From: Pseudomonas cavernae
GTDB lineage: Bacteria; Pseudomonadota; Gammaproteobacteria; Pseudomonadales; Pseudomonadaceae
DNA length: 64,000 nt
Direction: 5' to 3'
NCBI RefSeq assembly: GCF_003595175.1
Contig: NZ_CP032419.1
Span: forward strand, 1,302,001 to 1,366,000
Shown here: piece after piece, positions 1-9,540 of the stretch
Numbering within the stretch: position 1 is the stretch's first letter
How the letters are laid out: each line of letters starts with the position of its first letter
Notes under the pieces: model-generated
Databases searched by the model: none
The model's input: the letters and a program-made list of their open reading frames with translations, nothing else
Told to the model about the DNA's origin: nothing
Made by a program: the position numbers and the translations under genes

Positions 1-1
1 G

Positions 2-481
2 GAGCGCCGGCTGTTCTTCGTCGACTTCGCCGATATCCACTTCATTTCCGCGCTGCACGGCACCGGCGTCGGCCATCTGTACAAGTCGGTGCAGGCTGCG
101 TTCAAGTCGGCGATCACCCGCTGGCCGACCAGCCGCCTGACCCAGATCCTCGAGGACGCGGTGCAGGAGCACCAGCCGCCGCTGGTCAATGGCCGGCGCA
201 TCAAGCTGCGCTACGCCCACCTCGGCGGTGCCAACCCGCCGCTGATCGTGATCCACGGCAATCAGGTCGAGGCGGTGCCCAAGTCCTACTCGCGCTACCT
301 GGAGAACACCTACCGGCGCGTGCTCAAGCTGGTCGGCACGCCGATCCGCATCGAGTACAAGGGCGGCGATAACCCCTACGAGGGCAAGAAGAACACCCTC
401 ACCGACCGCCAGGTGAACAAGAAGCGCCGGCTGATGAGCCACCACAAGAAGGCCGAGAAGAAGCGCCGCGACAAACGCTGA
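2..481 (+). CDS. der: Ribosome-associated GTPase Der (EngA), C-terminal part
   Basis: This is the 3' end of der; the start and both GTPase domains lie outside the window. The visible 159 residues hold the end of the second G domain ([16 protein letters not shown]) and the KH-like C-terminal domain ([29 protein letters not shown]), followed by a basic tail rich in K and R. Der is an essential tandem GTPase that helps mature the 50S ribosomal subunit. The frame is open from base 2 to the TGA at 479-481, and a strong terminator follows. The identification is secure; the first residue cannot be seen. Confidence 0.96.
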   Translation, partial: ERRLFFVDFADIHFISALHGTGVGHLYKSVQAAFKSAITRWPTSRLTQILEDAVQEHQPPLVNGRRIKLRYAHLGGANPPLIVIHGNQVEAVPKSYSRYLENTYRRVLKLVGTPIRIEYKGGDNPYEGKKNTLTDRQVNKKRRLMSHHKKAEKKRRDKR

Positions 482-501
482 GCCGCACGCGGCGACACCT
501 G

Positions 502-536
502 AAAAGGCGCAGAGGCTTAAGCTTCTGCGCCTTTTT
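502..536 (+). terminator. Rho-independent terminator after der
   Basis: A nearly perfect hairpin (AAAAGGCGCAGAGGCTT with its complement, one mismatch) ends in a run of T, 20 bases after the der stop codon. Confidence 0.9.
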
Positions 537-644
537 CATATCCGTTGTGGTGCCGGCGGATGAGCCGATCGGCTATCCTCCGGCTTCGTGCCAGCCGCTG
601 CCATGCGGCTCCGTCGTGGCGCGCGTCAGTGCAGGAAGGCCACC

Positions 645-1793
645 ATGATTCGCAGCAAACTCCCCAACGTCGGCACCACCATCTTCACCCGCATGTCCCA
701 GCTCGCCGCCGAAACCGGCGCGCTGAACTTGTCCCAGGGCTTCCCCGACTTCGACAGCCCGGCGGCGCTGCGCGAGGCGGTGAGCCGGCATATCGCCGCC
801 GGCCACAACCAATATGCGCCGATGAGCGGCTTGCCCGGCTTGCGCCAGCAGGTGGCGGCCAAGGTGCAGGCCTTGTATGGCCGTGCTGCCGATGCCGACA
901 GCGAGGTGACCATAGTGCCGGGCGCCACCGAGGCGATCTTCTGTGCGGTGCAGGCACTGATCCATGCCGGCGACGAGGCCATCGTCCTCGATCCCTGCTA
1001 TGACAGCTACGAACCCTCGGTGGAGTTGGCCGGCGGCCGCTGCGTGCATGTGCCGCTGGCCCTGCCGGACTTCAGCATCGACTGGCAGCGCCTGGCCGAT
1101 GCCATCACCCCGCGCACCCGGCTGATCTTCATCAACTCGCCGCACAACCCCAGCGGCGCGCTGCTCAGTCGTGCCGATCTGGATCGCCTGGCGGCGCTGA
1201 TCCGCGACCGCGATATCCACCTGATCAGCGACGAGGTTTACGAGCATCTGGTGTTCGATGGCGTGCAGCACGCCAGCGTGTTGGCTCACGAGGAACTGTA
1301 CCGGCGCGCCTTCGTGGTCAGCTCGTTCGGCAAGACCTACCACGTCACCGGTTGGAAGACCGGCTATGTGGTGGCGCCGCCGGCGCTGACCGCCGAGCTG
1401 CGCAAGATCCACCAGTACGTGACCTTCTGTGGAGTGACGCCGCTGCAATACGCGCTGGCCGACTTCATGGCCGAGCACCCCGAGCACATCCGCGAGCTGC
1501 CGGGCTTCTACCAGAGCAAGCGCGACCTGTTTTGCGACCTGCTGCGAGGCTCGCGTTTTCGCTTCACCCGCGCCGCCGGCACCTATTTCCAGCTGGCCGA
1601 TTACTCGGCGATCCGCGCCGACCTCAACGACGTCGAGATGGCCGAATGGCTGACCCGCGAGCATGGCGTGGCGGCGATTCCGGTGTCAGTCTTCTATCAG
1701 AGCGCGCCGCAGGACCTGCGCCTGGTGCGCTTCTGTTTCGCTAAGCGCGAGGAGACGCTGCGTCAGGCGGCGGAGAAACTCTGCGCGATATAG
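645..1793 (+). CDS. PLP-dependent aminotransferase, methionine aminotransferase (YbdL) type
   Basis: A class I/II fold-type I aminotransferase of 382 aa. It has the N-terminal NLSQGFPDF motif, NSPHNPSG near residue 165, ISDEVYEHLVFDG, and the PLP-lysine motif SFGKTYHVTGWK with Lys230. These match the YbdL / kynurenine-aminotransferase-like group, which prefers methionine and aromatic amino acids. The ATG at 645 is preceded by GGAAGGCC and starts the conserved MIRSKLPNVGTTIFTRMS; an upstream in-frame start is less likely. The next gene encodes an omega-amidase. Together the pair would transaminate methionine-like substrates with glutamine and hydrolyse the resulting 2-oxoglutaramate. The substrate is inferred from the family. 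Confidence 0.9.
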   Translation: MIRSKLPNVGTTIFTRMSQLAAETGALNLSQGFPDFDSPAALREAVSRHIAAGHNQYAPMSGLPGLRQQVAAKVQALYGRAADADSEVTIVPGATEAIFCAVQALIHAGDEAIVLDPCYDSYEPSVELAGGRCVHVPLALPDFSIDWQRLADAITPRTRLIFINSPHNPSGALLSRADLDRLAALIRDRDIHLISDEVYEHLVFDGVQHASVLAHEELYRRAFVVSSFGKTYHVTGWKTGYVVAPPALTAELRKIHQYVTFCGVTPLQYALADFMAEHPEHIRELPGFYQSKRDLFCDLLRGSRFRFTRAAGTYFQLADYSAIRADLNDVEMAEWLTREHGVAAIPVSVFYQSAPQDLRLVRFCFAKREETLRQAAEKLCAI

Positions 1794-1797
1794 CGCT

Positions 1798-1866
1798 ATA
1801 GGGTGGAAAACCGCGAAGCGTTTTCCACCAGAAGTCGGTGGATGTGAAAAGCGACATCCACCCTAC
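1798..1866 (+). repeat. Repeat family A, copy 1 (twin hairpin)
   Basis: Two back-to-back hairpins, one built on GGTGGAAAAC/GTTTTCCACC and one on GGTGGATGT/ACATCCACC, with the outer end CCACCCTAC. It is the inverted form of copies at 11157-11228 and 12693-12763. It fills the gap between the aminotransferase and amidase genes. Confidence 0.85.
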
Positions 1867-1885
1867 GACTTGCAATGGAGTCGAG

Positions 1886-2671
1886 ATGAGCGACAAATCT
1901 GACCTCGAACTGGCCTTGGTGCAGACCACCCTGACCTGGCACGATCCGGCGGCCAACCACGCGCACTTCCATGTGCTGCTCGAGCAGGCGCGCGGCGCCG
2001 ATCTGATCGTTCTACCGGAAATGTTCACCACCGGCTTTTCCATGGATTCGGCGGCCCTGGCCGAGCCGGAGGATGGGCCGACCTATGCCTGGTTGCGCGA
2101 ACAGGCGCGCCGGCTCGATGCGGTGGTGACCGGCAGCATCATCATCCAGGCCGCCGATGGCAGCCATCGCAACCGCCTGCTGTGGGCGCGCCCGGATGGC
2201 GAAGTGCTGCACTACGATAAGCGCCACCTGTTCCGCATGGCCGGTGAGCACAAGCATTACACCCCGGGTGAGCGCCAGGTGCTGCTGGAGGTCAAGGGTT
2301 GGCGGGTGCGCCCGCTGATCTGCTACGACTTGCGCTTTCCAGTGTGGAGCCGCGATCCGCACGATACCGACCTGCTCTTATACACCGCCAACTGGCCGGC
2401 CGCGCGCCGCCATCACTGGAACAGGCTGCTGCCTGCGCGGGCGATCGAGAACCTCTGTTATGTGGCGGCGGTGAACCGGGTCGGCACCGATGGCAAGGGC
2501 TATCCCTATAGCGGCGACAGCCAGGTGCTGGATTTCCAGGGCGAGACCCTGCTGAACGCCGGCGAGGGCGACGGGGTGTTCCGCATTTGCCTCGAAGCGC
2601 GGGGACTGACGGACTATCGCGAGCGTTTCCCGGCGCACCTCGACGCCGACGGCTTCACGCTGAAACCGTAG
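1886..2671 (+). CDS. Omega-amidase / nitrilase-family amidohydrolase (YafV, Nit2-like)
   Basis: A 261-aa member of the C-N hydrolase family. The Glu-Lys-Cys triad is visible: Glu in VLPEMFTTGFSM, Lys in YDKRHLF and Cys in LICYDLRFPVW. Length and motifs match YafV/Nit2, which hydrolyse 2-oxoglutaramate or 2-oxosuccinamate to the oxo acid and ammonia. It lies just downstream of the YbdL-like aminotransferase, which fits the glutamine-transaminase/omega-amidase pathway. The start at 1886 (MSDKSDLELALVQ) follows GGAGTCGAG. Its TAG stop codon is part of the GTAG end of a family B repeat. Substrate specificity is inferred. Confidence 0.9.
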   Translation: MSDKSDLELALVQTTLTWHDPAANHAHFHVLLEQARGADLIVLPEMFTTGFSMDSAALAEPEDGPTYAWLREQARRLDAVVTGSIIIQAADGSHRNRLLWARPDGEVLHYDKRHLFRMAGEHKHYTPGERQVLLEVKGWRVRPLICYDLRFPVWSRDPHDTDLLLYTANWPAARRHHWNRLLPARAIENLCYVAAVNRVGTDGKGYPYSGDSQVLDFQGETLLNAGEGDGVFRICLEARGLTDYRERFPAHLDADGFTLKP

Positions 2672-2738
2672 GATGGGTTGGGCCTGCGTACCCATCAATC
2701 CGTACCGCATGGGTATCGCTGTGCTCAACCCATCCTAC
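2668..2738 (+). repeat. Repeat family B, copy 1
   Basis: The ends are inverted repeats (GTAGGATGGGTTGGGC and CTCAACCCATCCTAC), with an inner TACCCAT/ATGGGTA pair. The first GTAG contains the stop codon of the upstream amidase gene. Confidence 0.88.
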
Positions 2739-2744
2739 AAAAGC

Positions 2745-2780
2745 AAAAAGCCGCTTACCCGAAAGGTAAGCGGCTTTTTC
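2745..2780. terminator. Bidirectional terminator between the amidase gene and leuA
   Basis: A perfect 12-bp stem (AAGCCGCTTACC with its complement, loop CGAAA) is flanked by an A-run and a T-run, so it can serve both convergent genes. Confidence 0.92.
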
Positions 2781-2796
2781 GTTGCCAGGAATCGGC

Positions 2797-4467
2797 TTAG
2801 GCGGCTTGCGCCTCGCCCTGGCTGAGGGCGCGGTTCAGCGCGCTGAACAGGGCGCGGAAACTCGCCGTGGTGATGTTTTCGTCGATGCCAATGCCGTGCA
2901 GGGCACGACCGCCGTCGACGCGCAGCTCGATGTAGGCCGCGGCCTTGGCATTGGTGCCGGCGCCGATGGAATGCTCGGAGTAGTCCATGATCTCGACTTT
3001 CTCCGGCAGGCTGGCCACCAGTGCTTCCAGCGGACCGTTGCCCATGCCGCGCCAGTGCTGGGTTTCACCCTGGACACTGACTTCGATATCCACCGCGCTA
3101 GTGCCGTTCTCTTCCTGCAGGCGATGCCCCTTCAGGGCGTACGGCGCGGTGGCCTTCAGGTACTCGTTCTCCAGCAATTCGTAGATCTGCTTGGCGCTCA
3201 TTTCCAGGCCGAGACGGTCGGTTTCGCGCTGGACCACCTGGCTGAACTCGATCTGCGTGCGCCGCGGCAGGCTGATGCCGTATTCCTGTTCGAGCAGGAA
3301 GGTGATGCCGCCCTTGCCGGACTGGCTGTTGACGCGGATCACCGCCTCGTAGCTGCGGCCGATGTCGGCCGGGTCGATCGGCAGGTACGGCACTTCCCAG
3401 ATGCCATCGTCTTTCTGCTGGGCGAAGCCCTTGCGGATCGCATCCTGGTGCGAGCCGGAGAAGGCGGTGTGCACCAAGTCGCCGACGTACGGATGACGCG
3501 GATGTACCGGCAGCTGGTTGCATTCCTCGACCACCTTGCGTACGCCGTCGATGTCGGAGAAGTCCAGTTGCGGGTGCAGGCCCTGGGTGTACATGTTCAA
3601 AGCGACGGTCACCAAGTCGACGTTGCCGGTGCGCTCGCCGTTACCGAACAGGCAGCCCTCGACACGGTCGGCGCCGGCCATCAGGCCCAATTCTGTGGCG
3701 GCCACGCCGGTGCCACGGTCGTTGTGGGTGTGCAGGCTGATGATCACGCTGTCGCGGCGGCTGATATGGCGACCGAACCACTCGATCTGGTCGGCGTAGA
3801 TATTCGGCGTGGAAACTTCCACGGTCGCCGGCAGGTTGAGGATTACCTTGTTCTGCGGGGTCGGTTGCCAGACGTTGAGCACGGCGTCGCAGACCTGCAC
3901 GGCGAACTCCAGCTCGGTGGAGGTGAAGATTTCCGGCGAGTACTGGAAGGTCCACTGGGTTTCCGGCTGCTGCGCGGCGAGCTTCTTGATCAGCTTGGCG
4001 GCGTTCACCGCGATATCGACCACGCCCTGCTTGTCCTGGTTGAAGACGATGCGGCGGAATGACGGCGCGGTGGCGTTGTAGACGTGAACGATGGCCTTCT
4101 TGGCGCCTTTCAGCGACTCGAAGGTACGGGTGATCAGGTCGTCACGGGCCTGGGTCAGCACCTGGATGGTGGTGTCGTCGGGGATATGGTTGCCTTCGAT
4201 CAGCTCGCGGACGAAATCGAAGTCGGTCTGCGATGCGGATGGGAAGGCCACCTCGATTTCCTTCACACCCACCTGCACCAGGGTCTTGAAGAAGCGCATC
4301 TTCTTTTCGGCATCCATCGGCTCGATCAGCGACTGGTTGCCATCACGCAGGTCGGAGCTGCACCAGATCGGCACTTCGGTGATGGTCTTCGATGGCCAGG
4401 TGCGGTCCGGCAGGTTGATGGCCGGGAAGGCGCGGTATTTGGTCGACGGGTCGTTCAACATGCTCAT
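2797..4467 (-). CDS. leuA: 2-isopropylmalate synthase
   Basis: This enzyme condenses acetyl-CoA with 2-oxoisovalerate, the first committed step of leucine synthesis. The 556-aa length fits the long LeuA type found in pseudomonads. The catalytic HMGL-like barrel carries [15 protein letters not shown], the metal-binding HTHNDRGTG and [11 protein letters not shown]. The C-terminal allosteric domain, from about residue 430, ends with [17 protein letters not shown]. The start [15 protein letters not shown] at 4467 is the conserved N-terminus; the frame stays open to 4578 but lacks family similarity there. It is a monocistronic minus-strand gene with a possible leucine-rich leader peptide upstream (4542-4619). 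Confidence 0.98.
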   Translation of the reverse strand: MSMLNDPSTKYRAFPAINLPDRTWPSKTITEVPIWCSSDLRDGNQSLIEPMDAEKKMRFFKTLVQVGVKEIEVAFPSASQTDFDFVRELIEGNHIPDDTTIQVLTQARDDLITRTFESLKGAKKAIVHVYNATAPSFRRIVFNQDKQGVVDIAVNAAKLIKKLAAQQPETQWTFQYSPEIFTSTELEFAVQVCDAVLNVWQPTPQNKVILNLPATVEVSTPNIYADQIEWFGRHISRRDSVIISLHTHNDRGTGVAATELGLMAGADRVEGCLFGNGERTGNVDLVTVALNMYTQGLHPQLDFSDIDGVRKVVEECNQLPVHPRHPYVGDLVHTAFSGSHQDAIRKGFAQQKDDGIWEVPYLPIDPADIGRSYEAVIRVNSQSGKGGITFLLEQEYGISLPRRTQIEFSQVVQRETDRLGLEMSAKQIYELLENEYLKATAPYALKGHRLQEENGTSAVDIEVSVQGETQHWRGMGNGPLEALVASLPEKVEIMDYSEHSIGAGTNAKAAAYIELRVDGGRALHGIGIDENITTASFRALFSALNRALSQGEAQAA

Positions 4468-4796
4468 GGGGGAATCCTTTTCTTCGGGCCGTACGGGTGG
4501 CCAGCCGGGTATAGGGCGACGGTAGGCGATGAAGTGTGCGTTCAGCTTCGCAGTCGCGGGCTGACCAAGGTCAGGCAAGCGTACTGGCGCAACAAAATCA
4601 GGGTATGGGTGATAGTCATGGGTAAACCCTAAGCTGTGAGGTTAAAGCTGGCAAGCATTGCGATAAAATTGGCAGGAGTACGCAGGTTTTAATTATTGAT
4701 GAGCTTTTATTGCGCATAAGCCCGGTTGGCTTTGTATTTGTTGCGGCGGTTTTTGCTCTCATGTCTCGCTGTTTAACCCGATTGCCCGCCAGCGCA
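4468..4796 (-). other. Upstream region of leuA (329 bp without an annotated gene)
   Basis: The part nearest leuA is GC-rich and holds the candidate leader peptide. The part from about 4620 to 4740 is clearly AT-richer than its surroundings, as expected for a promoter, but no unambiguous -35/-10 pair can be named. I see no other gene or repeat here. Confidence 0.5.
4542..4619 (-). CDS. Candidate leucine-rich leader peptide upstream of leuA
   Basis: A 25-codon frame encodes [19 protein letters not shown] and ends in SPRLRS. Six residues are Leu, two Ile and one Val, so 9 of 25 are branched-chain. AGGG lies about 6-9 bases before the ATG. It ends 74 bases before the leuA ATG, in a different frame. 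Short branched-chain-rich peptides before leu and ilv genes often act in ribosome-mediated attenuation. I do not see a clear terminator hairpin with a T-run in the 74 bases, so the mechanism could be translational or the frame could be accidental. Confidence 0.45.
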   Translation of the reverse strand: MTITHTLILLRQYACLTLVSPRLRS

Positions 4797-5627
4797 TTAG
4801 GGCTGGAACGCGCCGATAAAGATCGCCGGATCGACCCGGGCGTCGTTGAGGCTGACGTTCCAGTGCATGTGCGGCCCGGTGGCGCGGCCGGTGGCGCCGA
4901 CGCGGCCGAGCACGGTGCCGCGCGGCAGTTGCTGGCCGAGTCGCACATCGACCTTCGACAGATGGCAGAACATGCTGATCAGGCCCTGGCCGTGGTCGAC
5001 GAACACCGTCCGGCCGTTGAAGAAGTAGTTGCCGATCAGGATCACCTTGCCGGCGGCCGGCGCCTTGACTGGCGTGCCGGCCGGCACGGCGAAGTCCAGC
5101 CCGGCGTGCGGGTTACGCTCCTCGCCGTTGAAGAAACGGCGCACGCCGAAGCGGCTGGACAGCGGGCCGCTGACCGGTTTGTCGAACAGTAGATTGCTTG
5201 GCGTGGCGGGGCTGAAGGTTTGGTAGGCGCGGGTCTGCTCGGCCAGTTCGCGTTCGATGCGCTTGAGGTCTGCGGGCAGCGGGTTGACCTGGCGCTGGTT
5301 GGCCAGGCGGATGTGCTGCTCCGGGTAGTGCTTCGCTTTGACCATGAAGCTCAGCTGCTGGCGTCCACTCGCCGAGTCGACCGCCAGCTGTTGCTGACCG
5401 GGTTTGATCGTGAGCGGAATGCCGACGATGGCGATCCAGCGCTGGCCGTCTTCCTTGACCACCAGCACCGGCTTGTCCTGATAGCGCGCCTGGGGCGCGG
5501 CTTGGTCGCTGCCAAGCGGCAGCACGGCGACGCCGCCCGGCACCGGCTGGTTCAGCAGGCGGCTGAGAAAGCCTTCGGCGTGGGCGGGCAGGACGAGGCA
5601 GAGCAACAGGGCGGCGAACAGGCGCAT
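4797..5627 (-). CDS. M23-family (LytM-like) peptidoglycan endopeptidase, exported
   Basis: A 276-aa protein with an N-terminal signal peptide (MRLFAALLLCLVLPAHA, cleavage after AHA). The N-terminal half is a beta-rich region containing VGIPLTIKPG. The C-terminal LytM domain carries the zinc ligands His174 and Asp178 (HAGLDFAVPAG) and His253/His255 in HMHW; all are present, so it should be an active metallopeptidase cutting peptide crosslinks in the periplasm. It lies downstream of xseA on the same strand with a 54-base gap. No cell-division partner is adjacent, so its exact role is unknown. Confidence 0.92.
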   Translation of the reverse strand: MRLFAALLLCLVLPAHAEGFLSRLLNQPVPGGVAVLPLGSDQAAPQARYQDKPVLVVKEDGQRWIAIVGIPLTIKPGQQQLAVDSASGRQQLSFMVKAKHYPEQHIRLANQRQVNPLPADLKRIERELAEQTRAYQTFSPATPSNLLFDKPVSGPLSSRFGVRRFFNGEERNPHAGLDFAVPAGTPVKAPAAGKVILIGNYFFNGRTVFVDHGQGLISMFCHLSKVDVRLGQQLPRGTVLGRVGATGRATGPHMHWNVSLNDARVDPAIFIGAFQP

Positions 5628-5647
5628 TGAGGGTTCCGATATAAACG

Positions 5648-5681
5648 TAGGGTGGATGACGCTTCACCCATCCACCTTGGG
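5648..5681 (+). repeat. Short family A-like hairpin between the M23 gene and xseA
   Basis: GTAGGGTGGATGACGC and GCTTCACCCATCCACC form an imperfect hairpin that resembles one half of the family A twin hairpins. It fills the gap before the xseA stop codon. Confidence 0.6.
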
Positions 5682-7061
5682 TTAATCCAGCAGAGAAAGA
5701 GTCACCGGCGCCAGATGGTTGTCTTCGACGCGCACGTCCAGCTCGCCTTCGCCGAGCTTGGCGGTGAGCTTCTGCCCGGGGCGGGTCTGGGCGGCGCGGC
5801 GGATCGCCTGGCCGCGTTCATCGAGAAGGATGCTGTAGCCACGTCCGAGGGTCGCCAGCGGGCTGACCACGTGTAGCGTCTGCATCTGGCTGTGCAGCTG
5901 CAATCGGCGCGCCTTGAGGCCTTCGCGCATGGCCCGCGGCAGGCGTTCGCCGAGGCTGTCGAGGCGCTGGCGCAGGAGGGCGAGGAGGCGCCCCGGATGC
6001 TGGGCGGCGAGGCGGCTGTCGAGGCGCATCAACAGTTCGCGGCGCTGGCTGTGCTGGCGCTCGAAGGCGCGGCGCAGACGCATGTCCAGATCGTCGAGGC
6101 GCTGCGCGTGCTGGCGCAGGCGCTCGCCGGGGTGACGCAGGCGGCGGCTCAGGCCCTCCAGGCGCAGGCGCTCGCGGGCCAGGCGGTCCTGAATGCGCAG
6201 CCGCAGGCGGCGGTGCAGGCCGTCCAGGCGTTGCTGCAGGTCGCCGCTGTCCGGCGCCAGCAGTTCGGCGGCGGCGGAGGGCGTCGGCGCGCGCACGTCG
6301 GCGACGAAGTCGCTGATTGACACGTCGGTTTCATGGCCGACGGCGCTGACGATCGGCGTCTTACAGGCGGCCACGGCACGGGCCACGGCTTCCTCGTTGA
6401 AGCACCAGAGGTCCTCCAGCGAGCCGCCGCCGCGGGCCAGGATCAGCGCATCGAAGCCACGCGCGTCGGCCAGTTGCAGGGCGCGGACGATCTGCGCCGT
6501 GGCCTCGCGGCCCTGCACGGCGGTGGGGATCAGGGTCAGGCGCACCTGCGGGGCGCGGCGGCGGAACACGCTGATGATGTCGCGGATCACCGCGCCGGTC
6601 GGCGAGCTGACGATGCCGATATGTCGTGGATGGGCGGGCAGGGCGCGCTTGCGCTCGGCGGCGAACAGGCCCTCGGCGGCGAGTTTGTCCTTCAGCGCCT
6701 CGAACGCCAGGCGCAGGGCGCCGTCGCCGGCGGGTTCGACACTGTCGAGAATCAGCTGGTAGTCGCCGCGGCCCTCGAACAACGAGACCTTGCCGCGCAC
6801 GCGCACGGCCAGGCCGTCTCTCAGGGCCTGGCGTACGCGGGTGGCGTTCTGCCGGAACAGCGCGCAGCGCACCTGGGCCTGGCTGTCCTTCAAGGTGAAA
6901 TAGATGTGCCCGGAGGCGGGGCGGGCGAGGTTGGAGATCTCGCCTTCGACCCACACCTGGGCGAACACGTCCTCCAGCAGCACGCGGGCACGGCCGTTGA
7001 GCTGGCTGACGGTGAGGACCTCGCGTTCGAGGCCGAGTCTTTCAAAGGAGTCCTTGCGCAT
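5682..7061 (-). CDS. xseA: Exodeoxyribonuclease VII large subunit
   Basis: A 459-aa protein with an N-terminal OB-fold (VWVEGEISNLARPASGHIYF, DNA binding). The catalytic core carries GIVSSPTGAVIRDI, ARGGGSLEDLWCFNEE and SAVGHETDVSISDFVADVRA. A long helical C-terminal region rich in Arg and Leu binds XseB. With XseB (not in this window) it degrades single-stranded DNA to oligonucleotides. The start at 7061 (MRKDSFERLG) has AAAGGAG a few bases upstream. The length is normal. Confidence 0.98.
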   Translation of the reverse strand: MRKDSFERLGLEREVLTVSQLNGRARVLLEDVFAQVWVEGEISNLARPASGHIYFTLKDSQAQVRCALFRQNATRVRQALRDGLAVRVRGKVSLFEGRGDYQLILDSVEPAGDGALRLAFEALKDKLAAEGLFAAERKRALPAHPRHIGIVSSPTGAVIRDIISVFRRRAPQVRLTLIPTAVQGREATAQIVRALQLADARGFDALILARGGGSLEDLWCFNEEAVARAVAACKTPIVSAVGHETDVSISDFVADVRAPTPSAAAELLAPDSGDLQQRLDGLHRRLRLRIQDRLARERLRLEGLSRRLRHPGERLRQHAQRLDDLDMRLRRAFERQHSQRRELLMRLDSRLAAQHPGRLLALLRQRLDSLGERLPRAMREGLKARRLQLHSQMQTLHVVSPLATLGRGYSILLDERGQAIRRAAQTRPGQKLTAKLGEGELDVRVEDNHLAPVTLSLLD

Positions 7062-7161
7062 GGCGGCATGATAAAGGCTTTACCGGCCGAGCCAAAGGAC
7101 GCATCCACTGGAGAGGCGGTTTAAGCTACACGCCTGTCCCGGCAAAAGTTGTGTGCACACC

Positions 7162-7731
7162 ATGAGTCAGCAGCAGAGCATCATCGTCCCGCAAATCTCC
7201 ACTTTCCCTGGGCACGAAGCCAAGGCGCGGGCCATTCTGCGCTGGCTGGTGCAGCAGGCGATCGTGCAGCCGCAGTTGAGCCATTGTGGCCGCGGGGGCG
7301 ATGGGCTGGGCTATGGCATCGCCGTGGGTGCCAGCAAGGTGATGCATGTGCCGGCCGGCGCCGCAGTGGCCGACTACCTACCGTTTGGCCAGGCGTGCAA
7401 TGGTCTGGAGGTCGTCACCAAGCGTTGCATCTTCACCCCGATGCAGGGCTTCGACGGTCTGGCGCGCTGCCCGGAATGCCGGACGGAGATTGGCGAGGTG
7501 CTGCTAGACCACCTGGAGAACTGGATGCCGGCGGATACCGACAACTTCATCTGCCCCGAGTGCGGGCATGAGGACGATATCAACGGTTTTCCGTTCAGCC
7601 AGCCCTGCGGATTTTCCAACCTGGGGTTCATCTTCAACAACTGGCCGGCGGCGTCGTTCAAGCAGAGCTTCCTCGACGAGTTCGCCCAGCGTCTGGGTCG
7701 GCCGATCGTGCTGGTGCAGGTCACGCTTTAG
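7162..7731 (+). CDS. Conserved protein of unknown function with paired CPxC motifs
   Basis: A 189-aa protein I recognise only as a conserved pseudomonad hypothetical. Visible features are two CPEC-type knuckles (RCPECRTEIG near residue 105 and ICPECGHEDDIN near 135) that could bind one zinc, and a C-terminal NLGFIFNNWPAASFKQSFLDE segment. There is no signal peptide or membrane segment, so it is probably cytosolic. The ATG at 7162 was chosen; a GTG nine bases upstream is also possible. Its TAG stop shares its last base with the first base of hairpin element E1. It stands alone between divergent xseA and guaB. Any enzymatic label would be guesswork. Confidence 0.75.
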   Translation: MSQQQSIIVPQISTFPGHEAKARAILRWLVQQAIVQPQLSHCGRGGDGLGYGIAVGASKVMHVPAGAAVADYLPFGQACNGLEVVTKRCIFTPMQGFDGLARCPECRTEIGEVLLDHLENWMPADTDNFICPECGHEDDINGFPFSQPCGFSNLGFIFNNWPAASFKQSFLDEFAQRLGRPIVLVQVTL

Positions 7732-7871
7732 GTTCTGTACGAAAACTGCCTGCGCTTGGTGATGCTGCGTTAAAAAGCGGCTCGGAATGCTCATTTACAG
7801 CTCGTAAACTCCGCTTCCTCGCCACTTTTTGCCTTGCCTGACCTTCGCTCGGCGACTTTTCGTACAAAACC
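7731..7871 (+). repeat. Stop-codon-abutting long hairpin element E1 (141 bp)
   Basis: The whole segment is one imperfect inverted repeat. The ends GGTTCTGTACGAAAA (7731-7745) and TTTTCGTACAAAACC (7857-7871) match at 14 of 15 positions. The centre (7784-7818) is GGAA...TTCC around the stem TTTAC/GTAAA (7794-7798, 7804-7808). It shares this core and its strand asymmetries with elements at 46811-46930 and 51386-51527. It starts on the last base of the upstream gene's stop codon and ends 53 bp before the guaB -35 box. Confidence 0.85.
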
Positions 7872-7882
7872 TAGCGCTCTGA

Positions 7883-9460
<1,578 letters not shown>

Positions 9461-9482
9461 TTCCAGGCAGTTGAGATAAAGA

Positions 9483-9511
9483 GACACGGGGCTGCTATTC
9501 AGCCCCGTGTC
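9483..9511. terminator. Hairpin between guaB and guaA
   Basis: A perfect 11-bp stem (GACACGGGGCT with its complement, loop GCTATTC). It has no long T-run, so it may attenuate transcription or protect the mRNA rather than fully terminate it. Confidence 0.6.
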
Positions 9512-9540
9512 ATTTGTGAATTCCGCTACGAGAGACGGCC

